A stretch of DNA of 64,000 nucleotides from Arthrobacter sp. Leaf337 (GTDB lineage Bacteria; Actinomycetota; Actinomycetes; Actinomycetales; Micrococcaceae): positions 124,295 to 188,294 of the forward strand of contig NZ_LMPC01000023.1 in NCBI RefSeq assembly GCF_001423745.1, given 5' to 3'. Numbering within the stretch: the first letter of the stretch is position 1; each line of letters begins with the position of its first letter. A program made the position numbers and the translations under genes. The notes beneath the pieces are model-generated. The model had not been told where the DNA came from. It saw nothing but the letters and a program-made list of their open reading frames with translations, and made no database searches. Shown in pieces: positions 1-7,610 of this stretch.

Positions 1-614
1 CGCACTGCAACAATTCTAGCCGTCCCCTGCAGGGCAGCCGCATGCGAAGCATGCGCCGGATCCGCGGGTTCCACCTGTGCCAGGACCTCCACGCCGGGGC
101 CCACCCGCTCCACCCACGGACCGCGGATGAACACCGCGTGCACCGGAGCGACACCGGCGCCCGTGTCACTGAACTCAAGCCCCTTGAATTCGAGGTCGGT
201 CTCAAACGATTCCCGCTGGCGGCCGAACGCGTTGCGGCGGACCGTGATGTCCAGGCCGCCGAACGTCTGCTGCGGATTGCCCGCCAGGTCGGTGGCGGGG
301 TCCGCGATTTCGTCGGCGAGCAGGATCATGCCGGCGCAGGAGCCGTAGACGGGCAGGCCGTCGGCGATGAGCTTGCGCAAGGGGTCGGCGAGTTCAAAGG
401 CCCGGGCGAGCTTGTCGATCGTGGTGGATTCGCCGCCGGGAATGATCAGGCCGTCGATGCCGTCAAGTTCGGATGGCCGCCGGATTCCGACGCCGGTGGC
501 GCCGGTTGCTTCTGCCGCACGCAGGTGCTCCCGGAAGTCGCCCTGGAGCGCCAGGACACCGATTCGCAGGCCTGCGCCCGCGCGGGAATAGTCCGTGGAA
601 GGGGGTTTGGTCAT
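1..614 (-). CDS. pdxT: Pyridoxal 5'-phosphate synthase glutaminase subunit PdxT (3' end outside window)
   Basis: This is the glutaminase half of the PdxS/PdxT complex. It releases ammonia from glutamine and passes it to PdxS, which builds pyridoxal phosphate from ribose 5-phosphate and glyceraldehyde 3-phosphate. Reading the minus strand from the ATG at 614 gives the family signatures in order: [23 protein letters not shown], and GSCAGMIL with the nucleophilic Cys, then ARIVAV at the left edge with no stop codon. The C-terminal His/Glu part of the catalytic triad lies outside the window. Its partner pdxS is not adjacent: it sits on the same strand at 9769-10695, with divergently oriented genes in between. 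Confidence 0.95.
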   Translation of the reverse strand, partial: MTKPPSTDYSRAGAGLRIGVLALQGDFREHLRAAEATGATGVGIRRPSELDGIDGLIIPGGESTTIDKLARAFELADPLRKLIADGLPVYGSCAGMILLADEIADPATDLAGNPQQTFGGLDITVRRNAFGRQRESFETDLEFKGLEFSDTGAGVAPVHAVFIRGPWVERVGPGVEVLAQVEPADPAHASHAAALQGTARIVAV

Positions 615-704
615 CCAATCAGCATAGTGCTCCCCATGGCCGGAGGCTTGCCGCACCCGGCCGGCCGGCCGGGTTCCATGCCGTGACTGGGATATATTCA
701 GAGC

Positions 705-1994
705 ATGCTTTACTTCAGCGTTCCGCTCGGCAAGCTCGTCCGCCGGGTTTCCCGGCTCAGGGGCGGAGGCTCTGCCCTCCCCGGCCTCGTAGTGGAGAAA
801 ATCGACCCCGGTTTCATGCAGCGGACGCTGTCCACGCTGCCCCTGGGTGTAGCCGTGGTCAGCGGGACGAACGGCAAGACCACCACCACCAAAATGGTGG
901 TCGAGCTGCTGGAGAGCCAGGGGCTGAAGGTCTTCACGAACCGCACCGGAAGCAACTTTACGCGCGGAGTCGCCGCAGCCTTGCTGGGCGACGTGGACTG
1001 GCGGGGCCGGCTCGACGCGGACATCGCGGTGCTGGAACTGGATGAGGCGCACGCAGTGCACTTCGTCAACAGGGTTCCGCCGCGCTACAGCCTGTTGCTC
1101 AACGTGCTCCGTGACCAGCTGGACCGCTTCGGCGAGATCGACAAAACCGCCCAGCTCCTGCAGCACATCGCCTCCAAAACCACGGGAACGGTCGTCCTGA
1201 ACCGGGAGGATCCGCGCGTCGCCCGCATTGCGGACACCCTGGACGGACCCGAGGTCCGCTATTTCGGCCTCGACGATTCCCTGCTCAGCACGTTCCCGAA
1301 CGACGACGACCTCCGCGCCGGGCCCGGCAGCCCGGTGCCGGCGCTCCCCGCAAAGCCGCACGCCGACGTCGTGCTGCGCCGGGTGGGCACCGATGACGCC
1401 GATTTTGAGTACGACGGCGCCACGGTCACCACCGGGATGAAGCTCCGCGGCGTCTACAACATCTTCAACGCTGCAGCCGCGCTTGTCCTGGCACGCTGCA
1501 TCGCCGGGAACGGCGCCGCGCCGACGGATCATGACGGCTTGCTCAAGGCCCTGTCCGAGGTTGCGCCCGCCTTCGGCCGCGGCGAGAGCCTGGTGGTTGA
1601 CGGGCTGCCGCTGGACCTGGTGCTGGTCAAGAACCCCAGCGGCTTCCGGCTGGGCCTGAAGTCTTTCCCGGCCGGCGGCTACGCCACGATGGTGGCCATC
1701 AATGACAACTACGCCGACGGCCGCGACATGTCCTGGCTTTGGGACGTGGAGTTTGATTCCCTGCGTGAAGGCGGCGTGGACCAGTTGTCCGGTTCCCGGG
1801 CCTACGACATGGCCCTCCGGCTGCAGTACGACGAGGTGGCAATCGGCGCGGTGAACCCGGAGATCGCGCCGGCACTTGCCGCATTCATCCAGGGTGCCAA
1901 AGACAAGCCCAAGCGCATTTTCTGCACCTACACGGCAATGCTGGCCATCCGCCGCGAGCTGTCCAAAATCACCACAGTGGAGGTGGTCTCATGA
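705..1994 (+). CDS. murT: Lipid II isoglutaminyl synthase, Mur-ligase subunit MurT
   Basis: MurT with GatD amidates the alpha-carboxyl of D-Glu in the lipid II stem peptide to D-isoglutamine, on the cytoplasmic side of the membrane. The 429-residue protein has the Mur-ligase P-loop [10 protein letters not shown] at about residues 54-63, the central ligase core with LNREDPRVA, and a C-terminal DUF1727-type region ([15 protein letters not shown], later [15 protein letters not shown]). The four-Cys zinc ribbon usual in Firmicute MurT is absent; the only cysteines visible are in LARCIAG and IFCTY. The stop overlaps the GatD start in an ATGA arrangement, so the two are co-translated. Confidence 0.93.
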   Translation: MLYFSVPLGKLVRRVSRLRGGGSALPGLVVEKIDPGFMQRTLSTLPLGVAVVSGTNGKTTTTKMVVELLESQGLKVFTNRTGSNFTRGVAAALLGDVDWRGRLDADIAVLELDEAHAVHFVNRVPPRYSLLLNVLRDQLDRFGEIDKTAQLLQHIASKTTGTVVLNREDPRVARIADTLDGPEVRYFGLDDSLLSTFPNDDDLRAGPGSPVPALPAKPHADVVLRRVGTDDADFEYDGATVTTGMKLRGVYNIFNAAAALVLARCIAGNGAAPTDHDGLLKALSEVAPAFGRGESLVVDGLPLDLVLVKNPSGFRLGLKSFPAGGYATMVAINDNYADGRDMSWLWDVEFDSLREGGVDQLSGSRAYDMALRLQYDEVAIGAVNPEIAPALAAFIQGAKDKPKRIFCTYTAMLAIRRELSKITTVEVVS

Positions 1995-2731
1995 GCCCGG
2001 CGTCCGAAGAAAGCAAGGGAACCATCCGGGTCCTGCAGCTTTACCCCCGCGACATGAACATCTACGGTGACTGGGGCAACGCCCTGGTCCTCCAGCAGCG
2101 CCTCCGCTGGCACGGGTACACCCCGGAACTTCTCGAATACAACGTCGGCGACGACTTTCCGTCCGACGTGGACCTGATCGTGGGCGGCGGCGGGCAGGAC
2201 AGCGGACAGTTGGTGATCCAGGACGACCTGCTCTCCCGTGAATCGACGCTCAAGGAGCTGGCCGAAGGCGGAACGCCCATGCTGCTGATCTGCGGGCTCT
2301 ACCAGCTTTTCGGACGGTTCTTCAAGACCCGCACGGGATCGGTCATTCCGGGCATCGGCGTGCTGGACGTCGAGACGCACGGCACCGACGAACGCCTGAT
2401 CGGCAATGTCACGGTGTCCTCTCCCGAGTTCGGGGACATCCTGGGCTACGAAAACCACAGCGGCCAGACGACGCTGGGCCCAGGTGTCCAGCCGCTGGGC
2501 ACCACCCCCAAGGGCACCGGCAACAACAGCAGCGACGGGAAGGAAGGGGCGCGCTACCGGAATATCGTGGCGAGCTACCTCCACGGATCACTCCTGCCGA
2601 AGAACCCGGCCATTGCCGACTTCCTGATCCGCACCGCCGTCGAGCGCAAGTACGGAAGCTTCAGCGCCGGCGCGCCGGACGACCGCTACGCCGTGCTGGC
2701 GCGGGAACACGCTGCCCGGCGGCCCCGCTAG
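1991..2731 (+). CDS. gatD: Lipid II isoglutaminyl synthase, glutamine amidotransferase subunit GatD
   Basis: CobB/CobQ-like class I glutamine amidotransferase that feeds ammonia to MurT. In the 246-residue protein the nucleophile is Cys101 in LLICGLYQLFG and the catalytic His is near residue 198 in SYLHGSLLPKNP. The oxyanion/substrate region VGGGGQDSGQL and the ENHSGQT motif are also present. The start codon overlaps the murT stop by four bases. The order murT-gatD is the normal one, and no peptidoglycan genes flank the pair here. Confidence 0.93.
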   Translation: MSPASEESKGTIRVLQLYPRDMNIYGDWGNALVLQQRLRWHGYTPELLEYNVGDDFPSDVDLIVGGGGQDSGQLVIQDDLLSRESTLKELAEGGTPMLLICGLYQLFGRFFKTRTGSVIPGIGVLDVETHGTDERLIGNVTVSSPEFGDILGYENHSGQTTLGPGVQPLGTTPKGTGNNSSDGKEGARYRNIVASYLHGSLLPKNPAIADFLIRTAVERKYGSFSAGAPDDRYAVLAREHAARRPR

Positions 2732-2818
2732 AACCCTACGGTTCTTCCACGCACCTGCAACGACCTACCGGTGACGCTTTGTGACCGGCCGGACAACGGA
2801 CCGTGGGAAACTGGTCCC

Positions 2819-3328
2819 ATGGACACTGCAGCCGCCAGCCTCCCGGAACACCTCCGCCACCCGTCCGGCCCGCGCGATCCTGGCGATGCCTGGGTCGAAG
2901 GCGCAGTGGGCAAATTCTGGGGCCGCTTCGGATCAGCCGGCCTACTGGTCCAGGATCCTGCCAAAGGCATCCTGTTGCAACACCGGGCCGCGTGGAGTCA
3001 CCATGGCGGAACCTGGGGCCTGCCCGGCGGTGCCCTCCACCACGGCGAAGACGCCATCACGGGTGCCCTGCGCGAAGCCCACGAAGAAGCCGCCGTGCCC
3101 CCGGAGAACGTCCGCGTGCTGTTCACGTCCGTGTTCGACGTCGGGTACTGGTCCTACACCACGGTGGCCGTCCGCGTCGTTGAATCCTTCGACCCGGCCA
3201 TCAACGATGCAGAGAGCATTGAGCTGAAGTGGGTTCCGGCAGGTTCCGTTCAAGACAGGGACCTGCACCCGGCGTTCGCAACGGCCTGGCCGGACCTCTG
3301 GCGGCGGCTGCAGCGGGACCACCGCTGA
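2819..3328 (+). CDS. Nudix hydrolase
   Basis: A 169-residue Nudix (MutT-like) pyrophosphohydrolase, expected to cleave a nucleoside diphosphate linked to another group; the substrate cannot be told from sequence. The Nudix box is at residues 71-93 (GALHHGE, then REAHEEAAV). It matches Gx5Ex7REUxEExGU except that the last Gly is Ala. Flanking features WGLPGG and QHRAAW are typical. An in-frame ATG lies 48 bases upstream, but 2819 gives the usual N-terminus. It stands alone, between gatD and the HtrA-like gene. Confidence 0.88.
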   Translation: MDTAAASLPEHLRHPSGPRDPGDAWVEGAVGKFWGRFGSAGLLVQDPAKGILLQHRAAWSHHGGTWGLPGGALHHGEDAITGALREAHEEAAVPPENVRVLFTSVFDVGYWSYTTVAVRVVESFDPAINDAESIELKWVPAGSVQDRDLHPAFATAWPDLWRRLQRDHR

Positions 3329-3438
3329 TTCCTCAGGCGGATTCCCCTGACGGATTTCTCTGAAGGCGTAGCAGCAGCCGGACTACCCCCGGGTGCCGAA
3401 CCGTTGACATAGGTAAGAATCTTGTCAGGAGGTGCACC

Positions 3439-4422
3439 ATGGAGGCAGTCAGCAGCGGATTCAACGGAGCGAACGCTACCGAAGACCCCCTGGATTCCTA
3501 TTCCGCCACGGTTATCCGCGTGGCCGAAACCGTCACCCCGCACGTGGCCGCCGTCGAAATGACCGGCAATGGGCGCAACGGCCGGTACCGCGCGGGCGCA
3601 GGCTCGGCAGTCCTGTTCACGTCCGACGGCTACCTGGTGACCAACGCCCACGTGGTGGGCTCGGCGGGAACGGGCCACGCGGTCTTTGCCGACGGCACCC
3701 GGACGGCCGTGGAAGTGGTGGGCGCCGATCCCCTGTCCGACCTCGCTATCGTCCACGGCAAGGCACCGATTGCCCAGCCGGCCGAATTCGGCGACGCCGA
3801 ACTACTCAAGGTCGGTCAACTGGTGATCGCTGTGGGCAACCCGCTCGGGCTTTCTGGCTCCGTGACGGCGGGTGTCGTCAGCGGCCTGGGACGTTCCATA
3901 CCGGTGTGGTCCGGACGCAACCGCCGCGTGATCGAGGACGTCATCCAGACCGATGCCGCGCTAAATCCCGGCAGCTCCGGAGGGGCACTGGCAGACGCCC
4001 GCGGCCGGATCGTGGGCATCAACACGGCCGTCGCCGGAGCGGGACTAGGGCTCGCGGTTCCGATCAATGCCACCTCGCGGCGGATCATCGCCTCGCTCCT
4101 CTCGGACGGACGGGTCCGGCGCGCCTACCTCGGACTGGTGAACACCCCGGTGCAACTTCCGGTGAGCTCGGTGGTCCGGACCGGTCACCGTGATGGACTC
4201 CTGGTGGTGGAAGTCCTTCCGGGATCGCCTGCCGACCGTGCAGGCCTCCGCGCCGGGGACGTGCTGCTAAGTGTCGGCCGGAAGTCAGTTTCGAACGCGG
4301 AGAGCCTCCAGAAGTTGCTCTTCTCAGAGGCCATCGGGGCGCCGTTGGACATTTCGGCACTCCGGGACGGAACGGAACTGCATGTAGTGGCCGTCCCGGA
4401 AGAAATGACCGACAAGGGCTAG
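3439..4422 (+). CDS. HtrA/DegP-like serine protease with one PDZ domain, no signal peptide
   Basis: Trypsin-fold S1C protease of 327 residues. The triad is His71 (VTNAHVVG), Asp101 (PLSDLAIV) and Ser180 (NPGSSGGAL). A single PDZ domain covers about residues 220-315 (VLPGSPADRAGLRAGDVLLSVG). The N-terminus MEAVSSGFNGANATED has neither signal peptide nor membrane helix. It is therefore predicted to be cytosolic, unlike most HtrA proteins, which are periplasmic or anchored. A strong AGGAGG precedes the ATG by a few bases. It appears to be a single-gene unit and probably takes part in protein quality control. Confidence 0.9.
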   Translation: MEAVSSGFNGANATEDPLDSYSATVIRVAETVTPHVAAVEMTGNGRNGRYRAGAGSAVLFTSDGYLVTNAHVVGSAGTGHAVFADGTRTAVEVVGADPLSDLAIVHGKAPIAQPAEFGDAELLKVGQLVIAVGNPLGLSGSVTAGVVSGLGRSIPVWSGRNRRVIEDVIQTDAALNPGSSGGALADARGRIVGINTAVAGAGLGLAVPINATSRRIIASLLSDGRVRRAYLGLVNTPVQLPVSSVVRTGHRDGLLVVEVLPGSPADRAGLRAGDVLLSVGRKSVSNAESLQKLLFSEAIGAPLDISALRDGTELHVVAVPEEMTDKG

Positions 4423-5030
4423 TCCGAAACAATGGGGGCTCGGCGACGGTCATATTCCCGTCCCGCTGGCAGTGTCGCATCGCACGAAACACGGATGCCG
4501 CAGGGGGCGTTAGAGGTGCGTCCCAGCAAGAAGGCAGTGCTATTTGCGCAAAAAATAACCCATTGCGCCTATTCTGATTTCGGCCATCGCGCTATCGTTG
4601 TTGGTGAACAAGCCCCCCAATCACACAGACGTGGCGGACGGGTTTTGTTCCAGCACTACAGCCCGGCCGCCGGATTAGAGTTGCCGGAGCCGGGATTGTG
4701 GATATTGGGGTAGGCACGGGGGGTGCCCTCATATCGTTCTCCGTGCGCTTATCACACGCACCGTGGGGCACGGAGGTTCCCAAATGCGGCTGGGGCTCTG
4801 CGCCGCCGCTTGAATCAGTCACTGCAAAAATGGGGCAATGCGCCGATTCACGGAACGTATCGCCGCTTAAATTTGGGGCCATCAACCGCAGACAACGTCC
4901 GACTGGAATCCTATCCGGCGCCGCCATCAGCGTGGCGCGCTGGAACCCACACTGATCGACTATGGGCGATTCCGCATGCCCGCCGTCTGCGGCCTACACC
5001 TGGGAATGAACCACAAGATAGGAAGATCTC
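4423..5030 (+). other. 600-bp stretch without a convincing gene; leader of the next gene
   Basis: No reading frame here has recognisable protein features, and base composition is more AT-rich in places than the surroundings. Two related 21-22-nt segments occur at 4548-4569 and 4824-4844; both begin with GCAAAAA and end with TGCGCC, followed by TATTC or GATTC. Near the end, AGGAAG is placed correctly to serve as ribosome binding site for the gene at 5031. The region could be a long regulated leader for that gene or the remains of a lost gene. Confidence 0.35.
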
Positions 5031-5339
5031 ATGAAGAGGTCAATGGGATTGCTCGCATCCACCCTGCTGGCCGCAGGACTCGGTGTTGGGGGTACGGCAA
5101 TGGCTGCCGGACCTGCCGCAGCGGATACGGGACTGAAGTCCGTCACGATTTCGGCTGAGAACTACCAGGGTTACACGGACCACTACAACCGTGACCGGGA
5201 CCGCGACCGCGATCGTGACCGCGACCACCGCAAGTGCTACAAGCATGGTCACTGGCACTACTACCACCATCACTGGTACTGGCACAGCGATTGTGACCGT
5301 GACCGCCGCCACGATCGGGATCATTACGATTACAACTAG
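5031..5339 (+). CDS. Small secreted Asp/Arg/His-rich protein
   Basis: A 102-residue protein I do not recognise. It has a clear Sec signal peptide (MKRS, a hydrophobic Leu/Ala/Gly core, then AMAAGPAAADT with likely cleavage after an Ala). A short mature segment (VTISAENYQGYTDHYN) is followed by an almost perfect Arg-Asp alternation of about 12 residues. After that come a His/Tyr/Trp-rich segment (HGHWHYYHHHWYWH) bracketed by two Cys and a second Asp/Arg stretch. The composition suggests surface or extracellular metal binding (His, Asp) or charge-driven interaction; this is inference. RBS AGGAAG is well placed, and a strong hairpin terminator follows at 5393-5440. Confidence 0.75.
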   Translation: MKRSMGLLASTLLAAGLGVGGTAMAAGPAAADTGLKSVTISAENYQGYTDHYNRDRDRDRDRDRDHRKCYKHGHWHYYHHHWYWHSDCDRDRRHDRDHYDYN

Positions 5340-5392
5340 GCGGCCAGCCGCCGCCTGACCAACCGGTCTGCAAGAACCGGTGCGAGGCGGCA

Positions 5393-5440
5393 GGGAGGGG
5401 CATCGCTCGCCGCGATGTCCCTCCCTTTACGCCCCTTTTC
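5393..5440 (+). terminator. Rho-independent terminator after the secreted Asp/Arg/His-rich gene
   Basis: Fourteen-base stem: GGGAGGGGCATCGC at 5393-5406 pairs with GCGATGTCCCTCCC at 5412-5425, with one G-U wobble and a 5-base loop. It is followed by TTT and, a few bases later, a TTTT run. Confidence 0.75.
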
Positions 5441-5497
5441 GCCCGCCTCGGGCAGTACGCCCTTCCCGTGCCGGCAATCCGATGCCAGAGTCAATCC

Positions 5498-5932
5498 ATG
5501 AGCATATGGGATCCAGGTGATGACGGCGTCGTCGGTTTTCCCTCCGGCCGGCGAATCCGAGGCCGGCCACTTCGCCGGCCACTTCCACCGGGTCCCGACC
5601 CCGACTTCGCGGTCTACCTCCTGGGCAGGCGCCCGGCCCGGACCCCATGGGAACAACGGTGGGTGCGCTGGCCGGACTTCTGGTTGCCCCTCAACGAAGA
5701 CGACGCCATGGATGCCCTGGGGGAAGCATGGGTGCGGGCAGAATCGGAGCGCGTTGAAATTGCCTGCCAGGGCGGCCACAGCAGGACCGGCACGGCCCTT
5801 GCCTGCATCGCCATCATGGACGGCGTCGCACCGGGACAGGCTGTGTCCTACGTCCGGCAGCACTACGGGCCGGCGGTGGAGACCCCCTGGCAGCACTGGT
5901 ACGTCAGGCATGTTGCCCGCCGGATCAAGTGA
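5498..5932 (+). CDS. Protein-tyrosine-phosphatase-like protein with a Cys-x5-Arg loop
   Basis: A 144-residue protein whose only strong motif is ACQGGHSRTGTALA at about residues 89-102. This is a cysteine-phosphatase P-loop (C-x5-R-T/S-G) with Cys90 and Arg96. The usual His before the Cys is replaced by Ala (IAC instead of V-H-C). The Asp/Trp-rich segment before it (WEQRWVRWPDFWLPLNEDDA) may supply the general acid. A GTG lies 30 bases upstream in frame, but the ATG at 5498 gives a sensible N-terminus. Substrate unknown; a phosphoprotein or phosphoinositide-like substrate is possible. Confidence 0.7.
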   Translation: MSIWDPGDDGVVGFPSGRRIRGRPLRRPLPPGPDPDFAVYLLGRRPARTPWEQRWVRWPDFWLPLNEDDAMDALGEAWVRAESERVEIACQGGHSRTGTALACIAIMDGVAPGQAVSYVRQHYGPAVETPWQHWYVRHVARRIK

Positions 5933-5939
5933 GACGGAT

Positions 5940-6205
5940 CGCGTGCGACGGATGACGTGAGACGCTGTCCGCCTTCAGACAGCCGCTTGAGGTTGGCGGA
6001 CTGCCGGGCCTGCATCACCCAGTGCGAGGGTTCCAGGACCACGACGCTCCTGAGCGGCTGAAAGCCATCCCGGTTCGCGTTCCAGCGCCGCAATTTCCCA
6101 CCAATGGCTGCCGTCGGGATCCGCCGCAATACGGCAGCCCGCAACACGGTTTTGACAGCCATAGGGGCTGCTATCGTCCCGGCCGGTGGGCGGCACAAAG
6201 TTGGG
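5940..6205 (-). pseudogene. Possible frameshifted small gene
   Basis: The roughly 310 bases between the phosphatase-like gene and capA hold no intact gene. On the minus strand, one frame gives RIAADPDGSHWWEIAALERE and the next frame continues with RDGFQPLRSVVVLEPSHWVM and RQSANLKRLSEGG. Both look protein-like, and they join if one frameshift around 6080-6100 is assumed. I do not recognise the family. Treat this as a weak call. Confidence 0.3.
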
Positions 6206-6241
6206 CCGTGCCACGGCTAACCAATCCCGCTGCGGCTGACT

Positions 6242-7537
6242 TCACGGTTTGTTGGAAAGGATCAGCTCCCGGGCACCCGCAGCGGCTGCGCCCATCGATT
6301 CCACGACGGTCCGGGTGCGCAGACGCGTCGCTGCATCGGCCTCCGCCCCGGCACACGGCCCCTGCGGCGCGTCGGCCGCCACGGAACACCACCGGTACGG
6401 ATCGCGGACTATGACAGATGGCACCCAGGCAAGATCCGAGGCCGACCATTTCCCGGCCGGGTCCTGGCTGAACTGGGCCCGTACCAGCAGGCCCTCATTG
6501 TTTACCTGGTACCACGGGGACTGTTCCGTGACGCCATTGCCCAGCCCGTAAACAATCCACGTCCCTTTGTAGTTCTCAACGGGCAGAACCGAGTGCGTGT
6601 GGTGGCCGTAAATCATGCTGAACTCGCCGCTGTCCACCAGGGCATGGGCCGTGTCCTGCTGCTGGGCATTGGGGACGCCGGCGTACTCGTCACCGGCGTG
6701 CATGGTTCCGAGCACGATGTCCGCACCCAGCGCCCTCGCCTTCTTTGCCTTGGCGACCATGTCCCCGACGTCCAGCATGTCCACCTGCCAGGCGTACTCG
6801 GGATATTGCCCGTTTAGGCCATAGGTGGCTTCGATCACCGCAATTTTGGCAGCTTCCGTCTGCAGGATCAGGATCCCCTGCGATTCCGCCTCGGTCCGGT
6901 AGGACCCGGTGTGCTTCAGACCCGCTGCGTCCAGGGCGTCCAGTGTACGAACGAGGCCGCCGGTTCCCTGGTCGATGGTGTGGTTACTGGCGGTGGTGCA
7001 GGCCTGGTAGCCAACGTCCTTGGCTGCCGCGGCGATCTGAGGCGGCACGTTGAAGGACGGATAGGCCGAGAAGGGACCGTCTGGGTCCGCGACCGGAGTT
7101 TCTTGATGGCAGATGGCGAGATCGCTTTCCCCAATGTACGCCCGCTGGCCCTCGAGCAGCGGGGTGAAGTCCAGGCCCGGCTTTCCGAGGGCAGCGGCGT
7201 CGGCGCGTGCCTGGTCCCACAGCTGGGCGTGCACCAGCATGTCCCCGGTCACCAGGACCGACGTGCACCGGACCGCAGCGCAGGCCGGGCCTTTGCCCGG
7301 CGTGGGTTCCGGCGTGGGTTCCGCAGAGGGGGCCGGCACCTCCGGGACAGTTGACGACGGCGGTGCCACGGCCGTCGTCGTGCGTGCTGCGCCGGCCGGG
7401 CGCTGGCCGGTGCCCTGTTCGGCGATGACGCCGCACGACGTAAGGCTGAACAGCAGGACGGCCGCGGCGAACACCGTGGCTCCCCGTCCCCGGTGGATTT
7501 TCGGTACCATCCTCGCGAGTTCCCCCATAGGCGCCAT
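6242..7537 (-). CDS. CapA-family (poly-gamma-glutamate synthesis-type) metallophosphatase-fold lipoprotein
   Basis: A 431-residue protein with a lipoprotein signal (hydrophobic run ending LLFSLTSCG, lipobox Cys), a Pro/Thr/Glu-rich linker, then the CapA domain. Its signatures include VTGDMLVH, SDLAICHQETPV, the His-rich TTASNHTIDQG, GTMHAGDEY and YGHHTHSVLP, consistent with a metal-dependent phosphoesterase-like fold. The ATG at 7510 has GGGGGAA upstream and may be the true start, giving 422 residues. The CapA family is linked to poly-gamma-glutamate and polysaccharide export. No capBC-like genes are nearby, so its substrate is open. Confidence 0.88.
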   Translation of the reverse strand: MAPMGELARMVPKIHRGRGATVFAAAVLLFSLTSCGVIAEQGTGQRPAGAARTTTAVAPPSSTVPEVPAPSAEPTPEPTPGKGPACAAVRCTSVLVTGDMLVHAQLWDQARADAAALGKPGLDFTPLLEGQRAYIGESDLAICHQETPVADPDGPFSAYPSFNVPPQIAAAAKDVGYQACTTASNHTIDQGTGGLVRTLDALDAAGLKHTGSYRTEAESQGILILQTEAAKIAVIEATYGLNGQYPEYAWQVDMLDVGDMVAKAKKARALGADIVLGTMHAGDEYAGVPNAQQQDTAHALVDSGEFSMIYGHHTHSVLPVENYKGTWIVYGLGNGVTEQSPWYQVNNEGLLVRAQFSQDPAGKWSASDLAWVPSVIVRDPYRWCSVAADAPQGPCAGAEADAATRLRTRTVVESMGAAAAGARELILSNKP

Positions 7538-7610
7538 CCTACGGCGGCCAGTCCCGGCAACCCGTCAAATCACCATTGAGAACCGTCCAGTTACATGAAA
7601 GTGTTGCTTC

